Of a DNA stretch of 5,597 nt, positions 1 to 5,476 are shown piece by piece. The stretch is from Sphingomonas sp. (GTDB lineage: Bacteria > Pseudomonadota > Alphaproteobacteria > Sphingomonadales > Sphingomonadaceae). Below the pieces are notes generated by a model that did no database searches, had not been told where the DNA came from, and was given only the letters and a program-made list of their open reading frames with translations. Positions within the stretch are counted from its first letter, which is position 1, and each line of letters starts with the position of its first letter. The position numbers were made by a program, and so were the translations under genes. The stretch lies in the NCBI GenBank assembly GCA_030824725.1, contig JAPJRE010000280.1, positions 1-5,597 on the forward strand. Reading direction: 5' to 3'.

Positions 1-21
1 CTCTCTATTCCAGCCTCTTTT

Positions 22-48
22 CGTCATTTCGGCGAAAGCCGGAATCCG
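22..48. repeat. Palindromic intergenic repeat, copy 1 (VIPAKAGIQ type)
   Basis: A short hairpin-forming repeat. Bases 27-33 pair with 38-44 (one G-T pair) around a GAAA loop, and the unit starts CGTCAT and ends near AATCCG. It belongs to the dispersed proteobacterial repeat that reads 'VIPAKAGIQ' or similar when translated; this copy is somewhat degenerate. It lies in inverted orientation relative to the copy at 91-117. No protein is expected from it. Confidence 0.7.
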
Positions 49-90
49 TTGAGGTCGCCGGCGAGGCTCTTGCTGCGAGCGAGTGTCATC

Positions 91-117
91 TGGATCCCGG
101 CTTTTGCCGGGATGACG
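91..117. repeat. Palindromic intergenic repeat, copy 2 (VIPAKAGIQ type)
   Basis: A perfect 8-bp stem (94-101 with 106-113) closed by a TTTT loop, flanked by TGG on one side and GACG on the other. On the minus strand it reads as CGTCATCCCGGC...GCCGGGATCCA, the classic form of the repeat, and translates to VIPAKAGIQ. It is the better preserved of the two copies and points the opposite way to copy 1. It sits just beyond the operon terminator. Confidence 0.8.
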
Positions 118-148
118 TTTGTTGGAGCCGCTACCTGCCCCACAACCG

Positions 149-179
149 AAAAGGGCCCCCGCCATCGGCGAGAGCCCTT
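149..179 (-). terminator. Intrinsic terminator of the DUF1476-bolA-grxD operon
   Basis: Read on the minus strand, 13 bases (179-167) pair completely with 163-151 around a 3-base loop (166-164); two pairs are G-T and the core is GC-rich. The stem runs into TTTT (152-149). It lies about 25 bases past the grxD stop codon, the right place and orientation to end the transcript. On the plus strand it has no matching T tract, so it probably works in one direction only. Confidence 0.85.
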
Positions 180-202
180 CCCTTCACCCCGTACGAACCG
201 TG

Positions 203-535
203 TCAGGCCGAAGCCGCGACGCCCTTGTCGGCCATCAGCTGGGTCAGCTCGCCGCTCTCGTACATTTCCATCATGATGTCCGAACCGCCGACGAACTCGC
301 CCTTCACATAGAGCTGGGGGATGGTCGGCCAGTCGGAAAAGGCCTTGATGCCCTGGCGGACGCCCTGGTCCTGCAGCACGTCGACGCTGTCGAACTCGAC
401 GCCGAGATGGTTGAGGATCGCCACCGCGCGGCTGGAAAAGCCGCACTGGGGAAACAGGGGGCTGCCCTTCATGAACAGCAGCACGTCGCTGCCGTCGACC
501 AGCTGCTGGATGCGGGCCTGGGTATCGTCGGTCAT
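203..535 (-). CDS. grxD: Monothiol CGFS glutaredoxin (Grx4/GrxD family)
   Basis: A 110-residue single-domain monothiol glutaredoxin, the usual length for bacterial Grx4. The active site CGFS is at residues 31-34, preceded by the conserved FMKG (21-24, with the glutathione-binding lysine at 23). WPTIPQLYVKGEFVGGSDI (69-87) supplies the cis-proline and the GGSD glutathione-binding loop. Family members bind a bridging [2Fe-2S] cluster as a glutathione-ligated homodimer or as a heterodimer with BolA, and deliver or store clusters in the cytoplasm; they are poor general reductases. It is the last gene of its operon, 3 bases after bolA, and its ribosome site GAGGAG lies inside the end of bolA, so translation is probably coupled. 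A strong terminator follows. Confidence 0.96.
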   Translation of the reverse strand: MTDDTQARIQQLVDGSDVLLFMKGSPLFPQCGFSSRAVAILNHLGVEFDSVDVLQDQGVRQGIKAFSDWPTIPQLYVKGEFVGGSDIMMEMYESGELTQLMADKGVAASA

Positions 536-538
536 TGC

Positions 539-778
539 TTACTCCTCGGGCGTCGCTTCGGTGGTCAGCTGGAGCGCGTGGAGCACGCCGCCCATCCGTC
601 CACCCAGCGCCGCATAGACGGCCTGATGCTGCCGCACGCGCGGCATGCCCCGGAACATGGGGGCGACGACGCGCGCTGCATAGTGGTCGCCATCACCGGC
701 CAGATCGGTGATCTCGATCTGGGCGTCGGGGATGCTGGCGCGGATCAGCGCCTCGATCTCGGCAGCGGGCATCGGCAT
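539..778 (-). CDS. bolA: BolA family protein, partner of GrxD
   Basis: A 79-residue BolA-like protein with the family's class II KH-like fold signature. The conserved histidine of the DGDHY loop is at 32, and the helix motif RVRQHQAVYAAL covers 47-58 with the invariant His at 51. The C-terminal HALQL strand (67-71) is also typical. BolA proteins bind CGFS glutaredoxins through a shared [2Fe-2S] cluster, His serving as a ligand, and act in iron-sulfur trafficking or iron sensing. The direct neighbour grxD makes that role very likely here; the short length and Met-Pro start resemble the YrbA/BolA2-like subgroup rather than E. coli BolA. The start is one base after the upstream stop and has no strong ribosome site, suggesting coupled translation; a second ATG two codons on is possible. 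The symbol is used for the family. Confidence 0.93.
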   Translation of the reverse strand: MPMPAAEIEALIRASIPDAQIEITDLAGDGDHYAARVVAPMFRGMPRVRQHQAVYAALGGRMGGVLHALQLTTEATPEE

Positions 779-779
779 G

Positions 780-1103
780 TTACTTGGATTCCATCAGCTG
801 GCGGCGGGCCTCGACGGTCTGCTCCTCGATCGCGCGGCGCACGGTGGCGTCGTCGATCTCGACATTCGCCGCGAGCATGTCGCCGAGCAGCTTGCGGACC
901 ACGTCCTCGTCGCCGGCTTCCTCGAAATCGGCCTGGACGACGGCCTTGGCATAGGCGTCGGTCTCTTCGGGCGTGAGGCCCATCTTGGCGGCGGCCCACT
1001 GGCCGAGCAGCTTGTTGCGGCGCGCGGTGATGCGGAACGCCATATCCTCGTCGCGCGCGAACTTCGCCTCGAACGCCCGTTCGCGATCGTCGAATGTGCT
1101 CAT
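780..1103 (-). CDS. DUF1476 protein, putative F1F0-ATPase inhibitor zeta subunit
   Basis: A 107-residue, highly charged, mostly helical cytoplasmic protein with no membrane segment or signal. The N-terminus FDDRERAFEAKFARDED and the following RRNKLLGQWAAAKMGL are hallmarks of DUF1476, the alphaproteobacterial family that includes the zeta subunit of Paracoccus ATP synthase. In that protein the N-terminal helix enters F1 and blocks ATP hydrolysis; other members may have lost this function, so the inhibitor role here is inferred from the family. The start at 1103 was chosen because the family begins MSTFDDRE and AAGGGGC lies just upstream; a 42-residue extension to 1229 is in frame but has non-family sequence. 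It is first in a three-gene operon, ending one base before bolA. Confidence 0.9.
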   Translation of the reverse strand: MSTFDDRERAFEAKFARDEDMAFRITARRNKLLGQWAAAKMGLTPEETDAYAKAVVQADFEEAGDEDVVRKLLGDMLAANVEIDDATVRRAIEEQTVEARRQLMESK

Positions 1104-1121
1104 TACATGCCCCTTGCTAAA

Positions 1122-1133
1122 CTCGGGCCCGAG
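1122..1133. repeat. 12-bp perfect palindrome upstream of DUF1476
   Basis: CTCGGGCCCGAG reads the same on both strands and lies 18 bases upstream of the DUF1476 start codon, beside its ribosome site. It could be an operator half-pair or simply chance in GC-rich DNA. No convincing -35/-10 pair was found near it, and no protein is known to me for this site. Confidence 0.3.
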
Positions 1134-1239
1134 ATAGGAGGGCGGGACGGCGCTGGCAACGGGGGAGGTTCCGGATGGCGGGGTTGGCGATACGGTTACA
1201 AGGCATCCGCCAAGCGCAGAGAGACTCATCGGCTGACGA

Positions 1240-1638
1240 TCAGCTCGCTTCTACCAGCTTCATCAATTCGGTCCGCAAGTCTTCGATAACCTGCTTGTCG
1301 GTCGACCACAGCCGGATGTGGGTAAGCACGGTTTCGTACCAAACCCAGATGGTGTGTGAGCGCCAAAGAAGCTCGCCCTCAATGAGGTCCTCGTATTCGG
1401 TCCATTCCGGGAGGGTGAGCAGGGCATCTCGATTTTGTGCCGCAAACGTCTCGAGGATATGGCGATACATGAACTCGTCGCCATCGGAAGATCCCCATAG
1501 CGTGAACCCCCAACCTTGCGGCCCCGTGTTGCCATATTGAGCCGACCGCTTGACCGGATCGATCTTGTCGAAGCGGAACGCAGCAAACACGGGCCGATCA
1601 ACGATCCGAGCACGCTTTCTCGTAAGCCAGCCGAACAA
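1240..1638 (-). CDS. Hypothetical protein, low-GC orphan
   Basis: A 132-residue protein that I do not recognise. It begins with a basic stretch (FGWLTRKRAR, 2-11), continues with FAAFRFDKIDPVKRSAQYGN (18-37) and a glycine/tryptophan-rich segment QGWGFTLWG (41-49), and ends in two acidic, tryptophan-rich helical stretches (57-110 and 113-131). There is no signal peptide, membrane helix or catalytic motif; it looks like a soluble cytoplasmic protein. No ATG fits: the proposed TTG at 1638 has GGGAGA seven bases upstream and lies beyond the quinone oxidoreductase stop. The open frame itself runs back to 1944 but would overlap that gene by about 200 bases. GC content, counted by eye over 300 bases, is about 57%, against over 70% in parts of the next gene, which suggests separate ancestry or recent acquisition. 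Confidence 0.7.
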   Translation of the reverse strand: MFGWLTRKRARIVDRPVFAAFRFDKIDPVKRSAQYGNTGPQGWGFTLWGSSDGDEFMYRHILETFAAQNRDALLTLPEWTEYEDLIEGELLWRSHTIWVWYETVLTHIRLWSTDKQVIEDLRTELMKLVEAS

Positions 1639-1739
1639 GCGAAATCTCCCGCGTCTCGCTCCACTATAATCCGGCGAGACATTTGAGGCCAACGTGACGC
1701 AAGCGTCGGTCTGCCGGCGCAATCGCGAGGCCTCGGGAC

Positions 1740-2741
1740 CTACCCCGCCACCCGCACCACCACCTTCCCGATCACCGCGCGCGCCGCCATCTTGGCGATC
1801 GCAGCACCACCCTCGGCGAAGGGAAACACTTCCGTCACCCGCGGAGCGATCCTGCCGTCGCTCCAAAGCCGGAACAGCGTGTCGACATGCGCGCGGTTGG
1901 CCTGCGGATCGCGCGCAGCGAAGGCGCCCCAGAACACGCCGCACACGTCGCAGCTCTTGAGCAGGGTCAGGTTGAGCGGCAGCTTGGGGATGCCCGCCGG
2001 AAAGCCCACCACCAGATAGCGCCCCTCCCAGCCGATCGCGCGCAGCGCCGGCTCGGCATAGTCGCCGCCGACCGGATCGTAGATCACGTCCGCACCCTTG
2101 GGGCCGACCGCCGCCTTGAACGCCTCGGCCAGCGCCTTCGAGGCCTCCTTGTCGAGGGCCCCGCGCGGATAGACCAGCGTCGCATCCGCCCCCGCCGCCC
2201 GCGCGGCCTCGGCCTTTTCCTCGGAGGAGACTGCCGCCACCACCGTCGCGCCGAACGCCTTGCCCAGCTCGATTGCCGCGAGCCCGACGCCGCCCGCCGC
2301 CCCCAGCACCAGCAGCGTCTGGCCCGCCTTCAGCTTGCCCCGATCGAGCAGCGCATGGATCGTCGTCGCATAGGTGAGCAGCAGCGCCGCGCCGTCCTCA
2401 AAGCTGCGCCCCTCGGGCAGGCGGTAGAGCTGCGCCGGGCTCAGCACCAGCTTCTCGGCCAGACCGCCATGGCCCGGCACCGCGATCACCCGGTCGCCCG
2501 GCGCCCAGTCGCTGACGCCCTCGCCCACGGCTTCCACCACGCCGGCGATCTCGCCGCCGGGCGCGAACGGCCGGGGCGGCTTGAACTGGTAGCGATCCTC
2601 GATGATCAGCACGTCGGGATAGTTGATCGCGCAGGCCTGCACCGCGACCAATACTTGGCCCTGCCCGACTACGGGATCGGCCACCTCTTCCAGGCTTAGA
2701 GTATCAGGTCCGCCCGGTGCCTTCGACAGCAACGCCTTCAT
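1740..2741 (-). CDS. NADPH:quinone oxidoreductase, zinc-free MDR family
   Basis: A 333-residue member of the medium-chain dehydrogenase/reductase superfamily, the usual length for the quinone oxidoreductase (QOR) branch. The N-terminal GroES-like domain carries NYPD (40-43), PFAPGGEIAG (58-67) and PGDRV (81-85). The Rossmann domain carries the nucleotide-binding loop LGAAGGVG (146-153), then VVAAVSSEEKAEAARAAGA (167-185), and YDPVGGD (221-227). The zinc-ligand cysteines of alcohol dehydrogenases are absent, so the protein should be a cytoplasmic NADPH-dependent reductase of quinones or other enones/carbonyls; the substrate cannot be read from sequence. The start is well supported by TAGGAGG (2747-2753) five bases upstream. 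It overlaps leuD by 38 bases in another frame and is probably the last gene of the leuCD transcript. It has no evident link to leucine synthesis. Confidence 0.93.
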   Translation of the reverse strand: MKALLSKAPGGPDTLSLEEVADPVVGQGQVLVAVQACAINYPDVLIIEDRYQFKPPRPFAPGGEIAGVVEAVGEGVSDWAPGDRVIAVPGHGGLAEKLVLSPAQLYRLPEGRSFEDGAALLLTYATTIHALLDRGKLKAGQTLLVLGAAGGVGLAAIELGKAFGATVVAAVSSEEKAEAARAAGADATLVYPRGALDKEASKALAEAFKAAVGPKGADVIYDPVGGDYAEPALRAIGWEGRYLVVGFPAGIPKLPLNLTLLKSCDVCGVFWGAFAARDPQANRAHVDTLFRLWSDGRIAPRVTEVFPFAEGGAAIAKMAARAVIGKVVVRVAG

Positions 2742-3333
2742 GTCCGCCTCCTACAGCGATCCACGGGCGTTCCTGCGCAACCGCGGATTCGAATTTCGAA
2801 ATCGCGGTATCTTGTGCCAGCGTCATGCCGATCTCGTCCAGCCCCTGCATCAGGCAGTCGCGGCGGAACGGGTCGAGTTCGAAGGCGAAGCGGTCCTGGA
2901 AGTCGGTGGTGACGGTCATCGTCTCCAGGTCGACGGTGACGTTATTGGCGGTCGCCACCTGCACCAGCCGGTCGATCGCCTCCTGCGGCAGCACCACGGT
3001 GACGATGCCGTTCTTGAAGGCGTTACCCGAGAAAATGTCCGAGAAGCTCGGCGCGATCACCGCCTTGATGCCCATGTCGGCCAGCGCCCAGGCGGCATGT
3101 TCGCGGCTGGAGCCGCAGCCGAAATTCTCGCCCGCCACCAGGATCGGCGCGCCCGCATAGCGGGGATCGTCGAACAGGTTGCCCGGTTCTGCGCGGACGC
3201 TCTCGAACGCGCCCTTGCCCAGCCCCTCGCGCGTCGTGGTCTTCAGCCAGTGCGCGGGGATGATGATGTCCGTATCGATGTTCTTGGCGCCCCAGGGATA
3301 GGCGCGGCCCGAAACCTGCTGGATCGGCTCCAT
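2704..3333 (-). CDS. leuD: 3-isopropylmalate dehydratase small subunit
   Basis: A 209-residue LeuD, the swivel-domain subunit of isopropylmalate isomerase. With LeuC it converts 2-isopropylmalate to 3-isopropylmalate in the cytoplasm, the second step of leucine synthesis. NIDTDIIIP (18-26) and GENFGCGSSREHA (68-80, substrate-binding loop) are intact, as are IAPSFSDIFSGNAFKNG (93-109) and the DPFRRDCLMQGLDEIGMTL stretch (154-172), typical of the proteobacterial full-length form. The end of the family match is around residue 192; the last dozen residues are encoded inside the start of the following oxidoreductase and look like a tail forced by the overlap. GGAG lies eight bases before the ATG, and an upstream short frame ends in TGATG at the start codon. 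Confidence 0.97.
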   Translation of the reverse strand: MEPIQQVSGRAYPWGAKNIDTDIIIPAHWLKTTTREGLGKGAFESVRAEPGNLFDDPRYAGAPILVAGENFGCGSSREHAAWALADMGIKAVIAPSFSDIFSGNAFKNGIVTVVLPQEAIDRLVQVATANNVTVDLETMTVTTDFQDRFAFELDPFRRDCLMQGLDEIGMTLAQDTAISKFESAVAQERPWIAVGGGHEGVAVEGTGRT

Positions 3334-3368
3334 CAGCGGCGCTCCGCCGACACGGTGTTCAGATGCAT
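3333..3368 (-). promoter_or_regulatory. Possible 11-codon leader ORF coupled to leuD
   Basis: An ATG at 3368 opens an 11-residue frame (MHLNTVSAERR) whose TGA shares its A with the leuD ATG (TGATG). An AGGAAAG motif sits eight bases before the ATG, a better ribosome site than leuD's own. Such an arrangement could deliver ribosomes to leuD by re-initiation. It holds only one leucine codon, so classical leucine attenuation is unlikely. It is short enough to have arisen by chance. Confidence 0.3.
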
Positions 3369-3388
3369 GGACACAGCTTTCCTAACGA

Positions 3389-3403
3389 ATGGCCGGCGGC
3401 CAT
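3389..3403. repeat. Inverted repeat in the leuC-leuD gap
   Basis: ATGGCCG and CGGCCAT are exact inverted copies separated by one base, in the 99-base stretch between the 46-aa peptide gene and leuD. In RNA it could form a short GC-rich hairpin. There is no T tract after it, so it is not a standard terminator. It might affect processing or the relative output of leuD, which is inference only. Confidence 0.35.
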
Positions 3404-3432
3404 CCCCAATTTCCGGCAATCGGCCGCCCGCG

Positions 3433-3573
3433 TCAGCGCGGTGCGACGACGACTCGCTCGAGCGCCGGGATGGTCTTGATCGGCGTTTCCGGCCGCGGAT
3501 AGGCACCCGCATAGGCAGCGGCGACACCGCTCAGAATCGTTCCGGCAATCAATGCGACGAGCGCCTTTTTCAC
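3433..3573 (-). CDS. Small putative exported peptide between leuC and leuD
   Basis: A 46-residue gene with a GTG start at 3573. AAAGGGAG (3581-3588) lies seven bases upstream and the leuC stop is 20 bases before, so it is co-transcribed. The first 20 residues form a clear signal-peptide-like segment: MKK, a hydrophobic core ALVALIAGTILSGVAAA, and a plausible cleavage site after AYA (around residue 22). The remaining part is short, proline-containing and basic (YPRPETPIKTIPALERVVVAPR). No domain or cysteine is visible, so the mature peptide of about 24 residues would be periplasmic, or the hydrophobic segment could stay as a membrane anchor. Function is unknown; nothing in it suggests a role in isomerase assembly. 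Good ribosome site and signal features make it likely to be real. A longer frame upstream runs within leuC antisense to no family and was not used. Confidence 0.72.
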   Translation of the reverse strand: MKKALVALIAGTILSGVAAAYAGAYPRPETPIKTIPALERVVVAPR

Positions 3574-3593
3574 GGCGTCTCTCCCTTTGTTTG

Positions 3594-5036
3594 TTACGCG
3601 TTGTCCGCCATCAACTCGCGAACGTCCGTCAGGTGCCCGGTCACCGCCGCCGCCGCCGCCATTGCGGGCGAGACGAGGTGCGTGCGCGAACCCGGGCCCT
3701 GCCGCCCTACGAAATTGCGATTCGAAGTGGAAGCACAACGTTCGCCGGCGGGCACCTTGTCCGGGTTCATCGCGAGGCACATAGAGCAGCCCGGCTCGCG
3801 CCACTGGAAGCCCGCCTCCAGGAAGATCCGGTCGAGCCCCTCTTCCTCGGCCTGGCGCTTGACCAGCCCCGAGCCCGGCACGATCAGCGCCTGGCGGATG
3901 CGGTCGGCAACCTTGCGGCCCTGCACCACCGCGGCGGCGGCGCGCAGATCCTCGATCCGGCTGTTGGTGCACGATCCGATGAAGATGTGCTCCACCGGAA
4001 TGTCCTGCATCGCGGTGCCGGGGGTGAGCCCCATATAGTCAAGCGAGCGCTGCGCGGCGGCGCGCTTCGAGGGGTCGGCGAAGCTCTCCGGATCGGGCAC
4101 GACGCCGGTGATCGGCACCACGTCCTCGGGGCTGGTGCCCCAGGTGAGCGACGGCGCGATGTCGGCCGCATCCAGCGTCACCACCTTGTCGTATACCGCG
4201 CCCTGGTCGGTCGGCAGCGACTTCCAATAGGCGACCGCGCGGTCCCACGCCTCGCCGGTGGGAGCGAGCGGGCGGCCCTTGAGATAGGCGAAGGTCTTCT
4301 CGTCCGGCGCGATCAGGCCCGAGCGCGCGCCGCCCTCGATCGACATGTTGGAGACGGTCAGCCGCCCCTCGATCGAAAGGTCGCGGATCACCTCACCGGT
4401 GAATTCGATGACATAGCCGGTGCCGCCGGCCGCGCCGATCTTGCCGATGATCGCCAGCACCACGTCCTTGGCGCTGACGCCGTGGCCGAGTTTGCCGTCG
4501 ACGCGGACTTCCATCGTCTTGGACTGCTTGAGCAACAGCGTTTGCGTCGCGAGCACATGCTCAACCTCGCTGGTGCCGATGCCGAAGGCCAGCGCCCCCA
4601 GCGCGCCATGCGCCGAGGTATGGCTGTCGCCGCAAACCAGGGTGGTGCCGGGCAGCGTGAAACCCTGTTCGGGCCCGACGACATGGACGATCCCCTGCCG
4701 CGCATCGAGCGCGTCGATATAGGGCACGCCGAACTCGGCGACGTTGCCGCGCAGGGCCGAGAGCTGGCCGGCGCTGGCCGGATCGGCGATCGGCAGCGCG
4801 TTGCCGGCGGCGTCGACGCGCGGGGTGGTCGGCAGATTGTGATCGGGCACCGCGAGGGTAAGATCGGGGCGGCGCACCGTGCGATCCGCCGCGCGCAGGC
4901 CGGCAAAGGCCTGCGGGCTGGTGACTTCGTGGACGAGGTGCCGATCGATATAGATCAGGCAGGTGCCATCGTCCCGGCGCTCGACGACGTGGTCGGCCCA
5001 GATCTTCTCGTACAGGGTGCGGGGTTCACGCGACAT
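3594..5036 (-). CDS. leuC: 3-isopropylmalate dehydratase large subunit
   Basis: A 480-residue LeuC, an aconitase-family enzyme subunit acting with LeuD in leucine synthesis. The three [4Fe-4S] ligands are visible: Cys356 in GSCTNS (355-359 region) and Cys417/Cys420 in PGCSMC. VPDHNLPT (63-70), CGDSHTSAHGALG (135-147), SNMSIEGGARSGLIAPDE (229-246) and the C-terminal TSNRNFVGRQGPGSRTHL (437-454) complete the family signature with no missing residue. The start at 5036 gives MSREPRTLYEKIWADHVV, which matches where the family begins; an in-frame ATG at 5084 would add 16 atypical residues. Neither start has a good ribosome site. It is the first gene of the leuC-peptide-leuD-QOR run and diverges from a plus-strand membrane-protein gene. 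Confidence 0.97.
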   Translation of the reverse strand: MSREPRTLYEKIWADHVVERRDDGTCLIYIDRHLVHEVTSPQAFAGLRAADRTVRRPDLTLAVPDHNLPTTPRVDAAGNALPIADPASAGQLSALRGNVAEFGVPYIDALDARQGIVHVVGPEQGFTLPGTTLVCGDSHTSAHGALGALAFGIGTSEVEHVLATQTLLLKQSKTMEVRVDGKLGHGVSAKDVVLAIIGKIGAAGGTGYVIEFTGEVIRDLSIEGRLTVSNMSIEGGARSGLIAPDEKTFAYLKGRPLAPTGEAWDRAVAYWKSLPTDQGAVYDKVVTLDAADIAPSLTWGTSPEDVVPITGVVPDPESFADPSKRAAAQRSLDYMGLTPGTAMQDIPVEHIFIGSCTNSRIEDLRAAAAVVQGRKVADRIRQALIVPGSGLVKRQAEEEGLDRIFLEAGFQWREPGCSMCLAMNPDKVPAGERCASTSNRNFVGRQGPGSRTHLVSPAMAAAAAVTGHLTDVRELMADNA

Positions 5037-5212
5037 GCGCGGCGCTTTAGTCGAATCGTGCGCGGATGCAAGGCTGGGGGACATTTTCTGCTGCGTTCAC
5101 ACCTCCCCCTTGGTCAGAAGGATGAAGAGCCGCGCGTGTTTGAGGAACGGCAATTGCCGCCCCAGTTGCGGACATCGCTCTTCACGCGCAAAGTGCGGTG
5201 GAAGGAACGTGA
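5037..5212. promoter_or_regulatory. Divergent intergenic region between leuC and a membrane-protein gene
   Basis: These 176 bases must hold the promoters of both the leuC transcript and the plus-strand small membrane protein. A 12-bp perfect palindrome, CGGCAATTGCCG (5148-5159), lies near its middle-right and is the best candidate for a regulator site. No leucine-rich leader peptide or attenuator hairpin was seen on the leuC side. A weak plus-strand pair TTGCGG (5166-5171) and CAAAGT (5189-5194), 17 bases apart, could serve the membrane-protein gene. Confidence 0.45.
5044..5071 (-). promoter_or_regulatory. Tentative leuC promoter
   Basis: On the minus strand TTGCAT (5071-5066) is separated by 16 bases from TAAAGC (5049-5044), a moderate -35/-10 pair. 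A start about seven bases further on would fall almost at the leuC ATG (5036), implying a very short or absent leader, in keeping with the missing ribosome site. The -10 match is weak, so this is only a candidate. Confidence 0.22.
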
Positions 5213-5476
5213 ATGCTGCGTCGTATCAACAGGCTCATCGATAGCGCGTGGGAGCGGGACGGCTATTCGTCGTTTTTCTCGCTTCGCCAGCGGTTGCTCT
5301 GGATCACACCGATGATTGTCGTAATCCCACTAATTGGCTTGGCACAAGCATTCGGAGCGTCGTCCACTGGGCGATTCACAACGTTGATCGCCATCGTCGG
5401 CATCGTGGCTTGCCTGCTGATGTTCGGCCTTTCCATGTATCGCTGGTTTTTCGGCTACAGCCGGACTGAATACTAG
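5213..5476 (+). CDS. Small two-helix membrane protein, unknown function
   Basis: An 87-residue protein with a basic, amphipathic N-terminus (MLRRINRLIDSAWERDG) followed by two hydrophobic segments, about residues 29-48 (LWITPMIVVIPLIGLAQAFG) and 56-76 (TTLIAIVGIVACLLMFGLSMY), joined by a short polar loop. The aromatic/basic tail YRWFFGYSRTEY suggests both ends face the cytoplasm. There is no cleavable signal, cysteine pair or catalytic motif, and I do not recognise a family. The start is supported by GGAAGGAA about six bases upstream. GC content is near 53% in the part counted, below the leu genes, although hydrophobic codons partly explain that. It is the only plus-strand gene and is transcribed away from leuC. 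Confidence 0.75.
   Translation: MLRRINRLIDSAWERDGYSSFFSLRQRLLWITPMIVVIPLIGLAQAFGASSTGRFTTLIAIVGIVACLLMFGLSMYRWFFGYSRTEY

Noticed and set aside
24..446. 140-codon minus-strand frame containing 'VIPAKAGIQ'
   Set aside because: Overlaps grxD out of frame and crosses the terminator; the recognisable residues come from translated intergenic repeats, not a protein.
119..976. 285-codon plus-strand open frame opposite grxD, bolA and DUF1476
   Set aside because: Antisense to three recognised genes and to the terminator hairpin; the His/Asp/Leu-rich product is a typical shadow translation.
1104..1229. 42-residue N-terminal extension of the DUF1476 gene resembling a lipoprotein-like leader
   Set aside because: The family starts at MSTFDDRE, a ribosome site precedes that ATG, and the extension is Pro/Ser-rich intergenic translation.
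2623..4038. 471-codon plus-strand open frame opposite leuD and the end of leuC
   Set aside because: Spans several real minus-strand genes and intergenic DNA, has compositionally biased sequence and no recognisable domain.
3552..5315. 587-codon plus-strand open frame opposite leuC
   Set aside because: It is the antisense shadow of leuC, whose catalytic motifs are complete. Its product is Arg/Ala/Gly/His-rich low-complexity sequence with no family features, common in GC-rich DNA.
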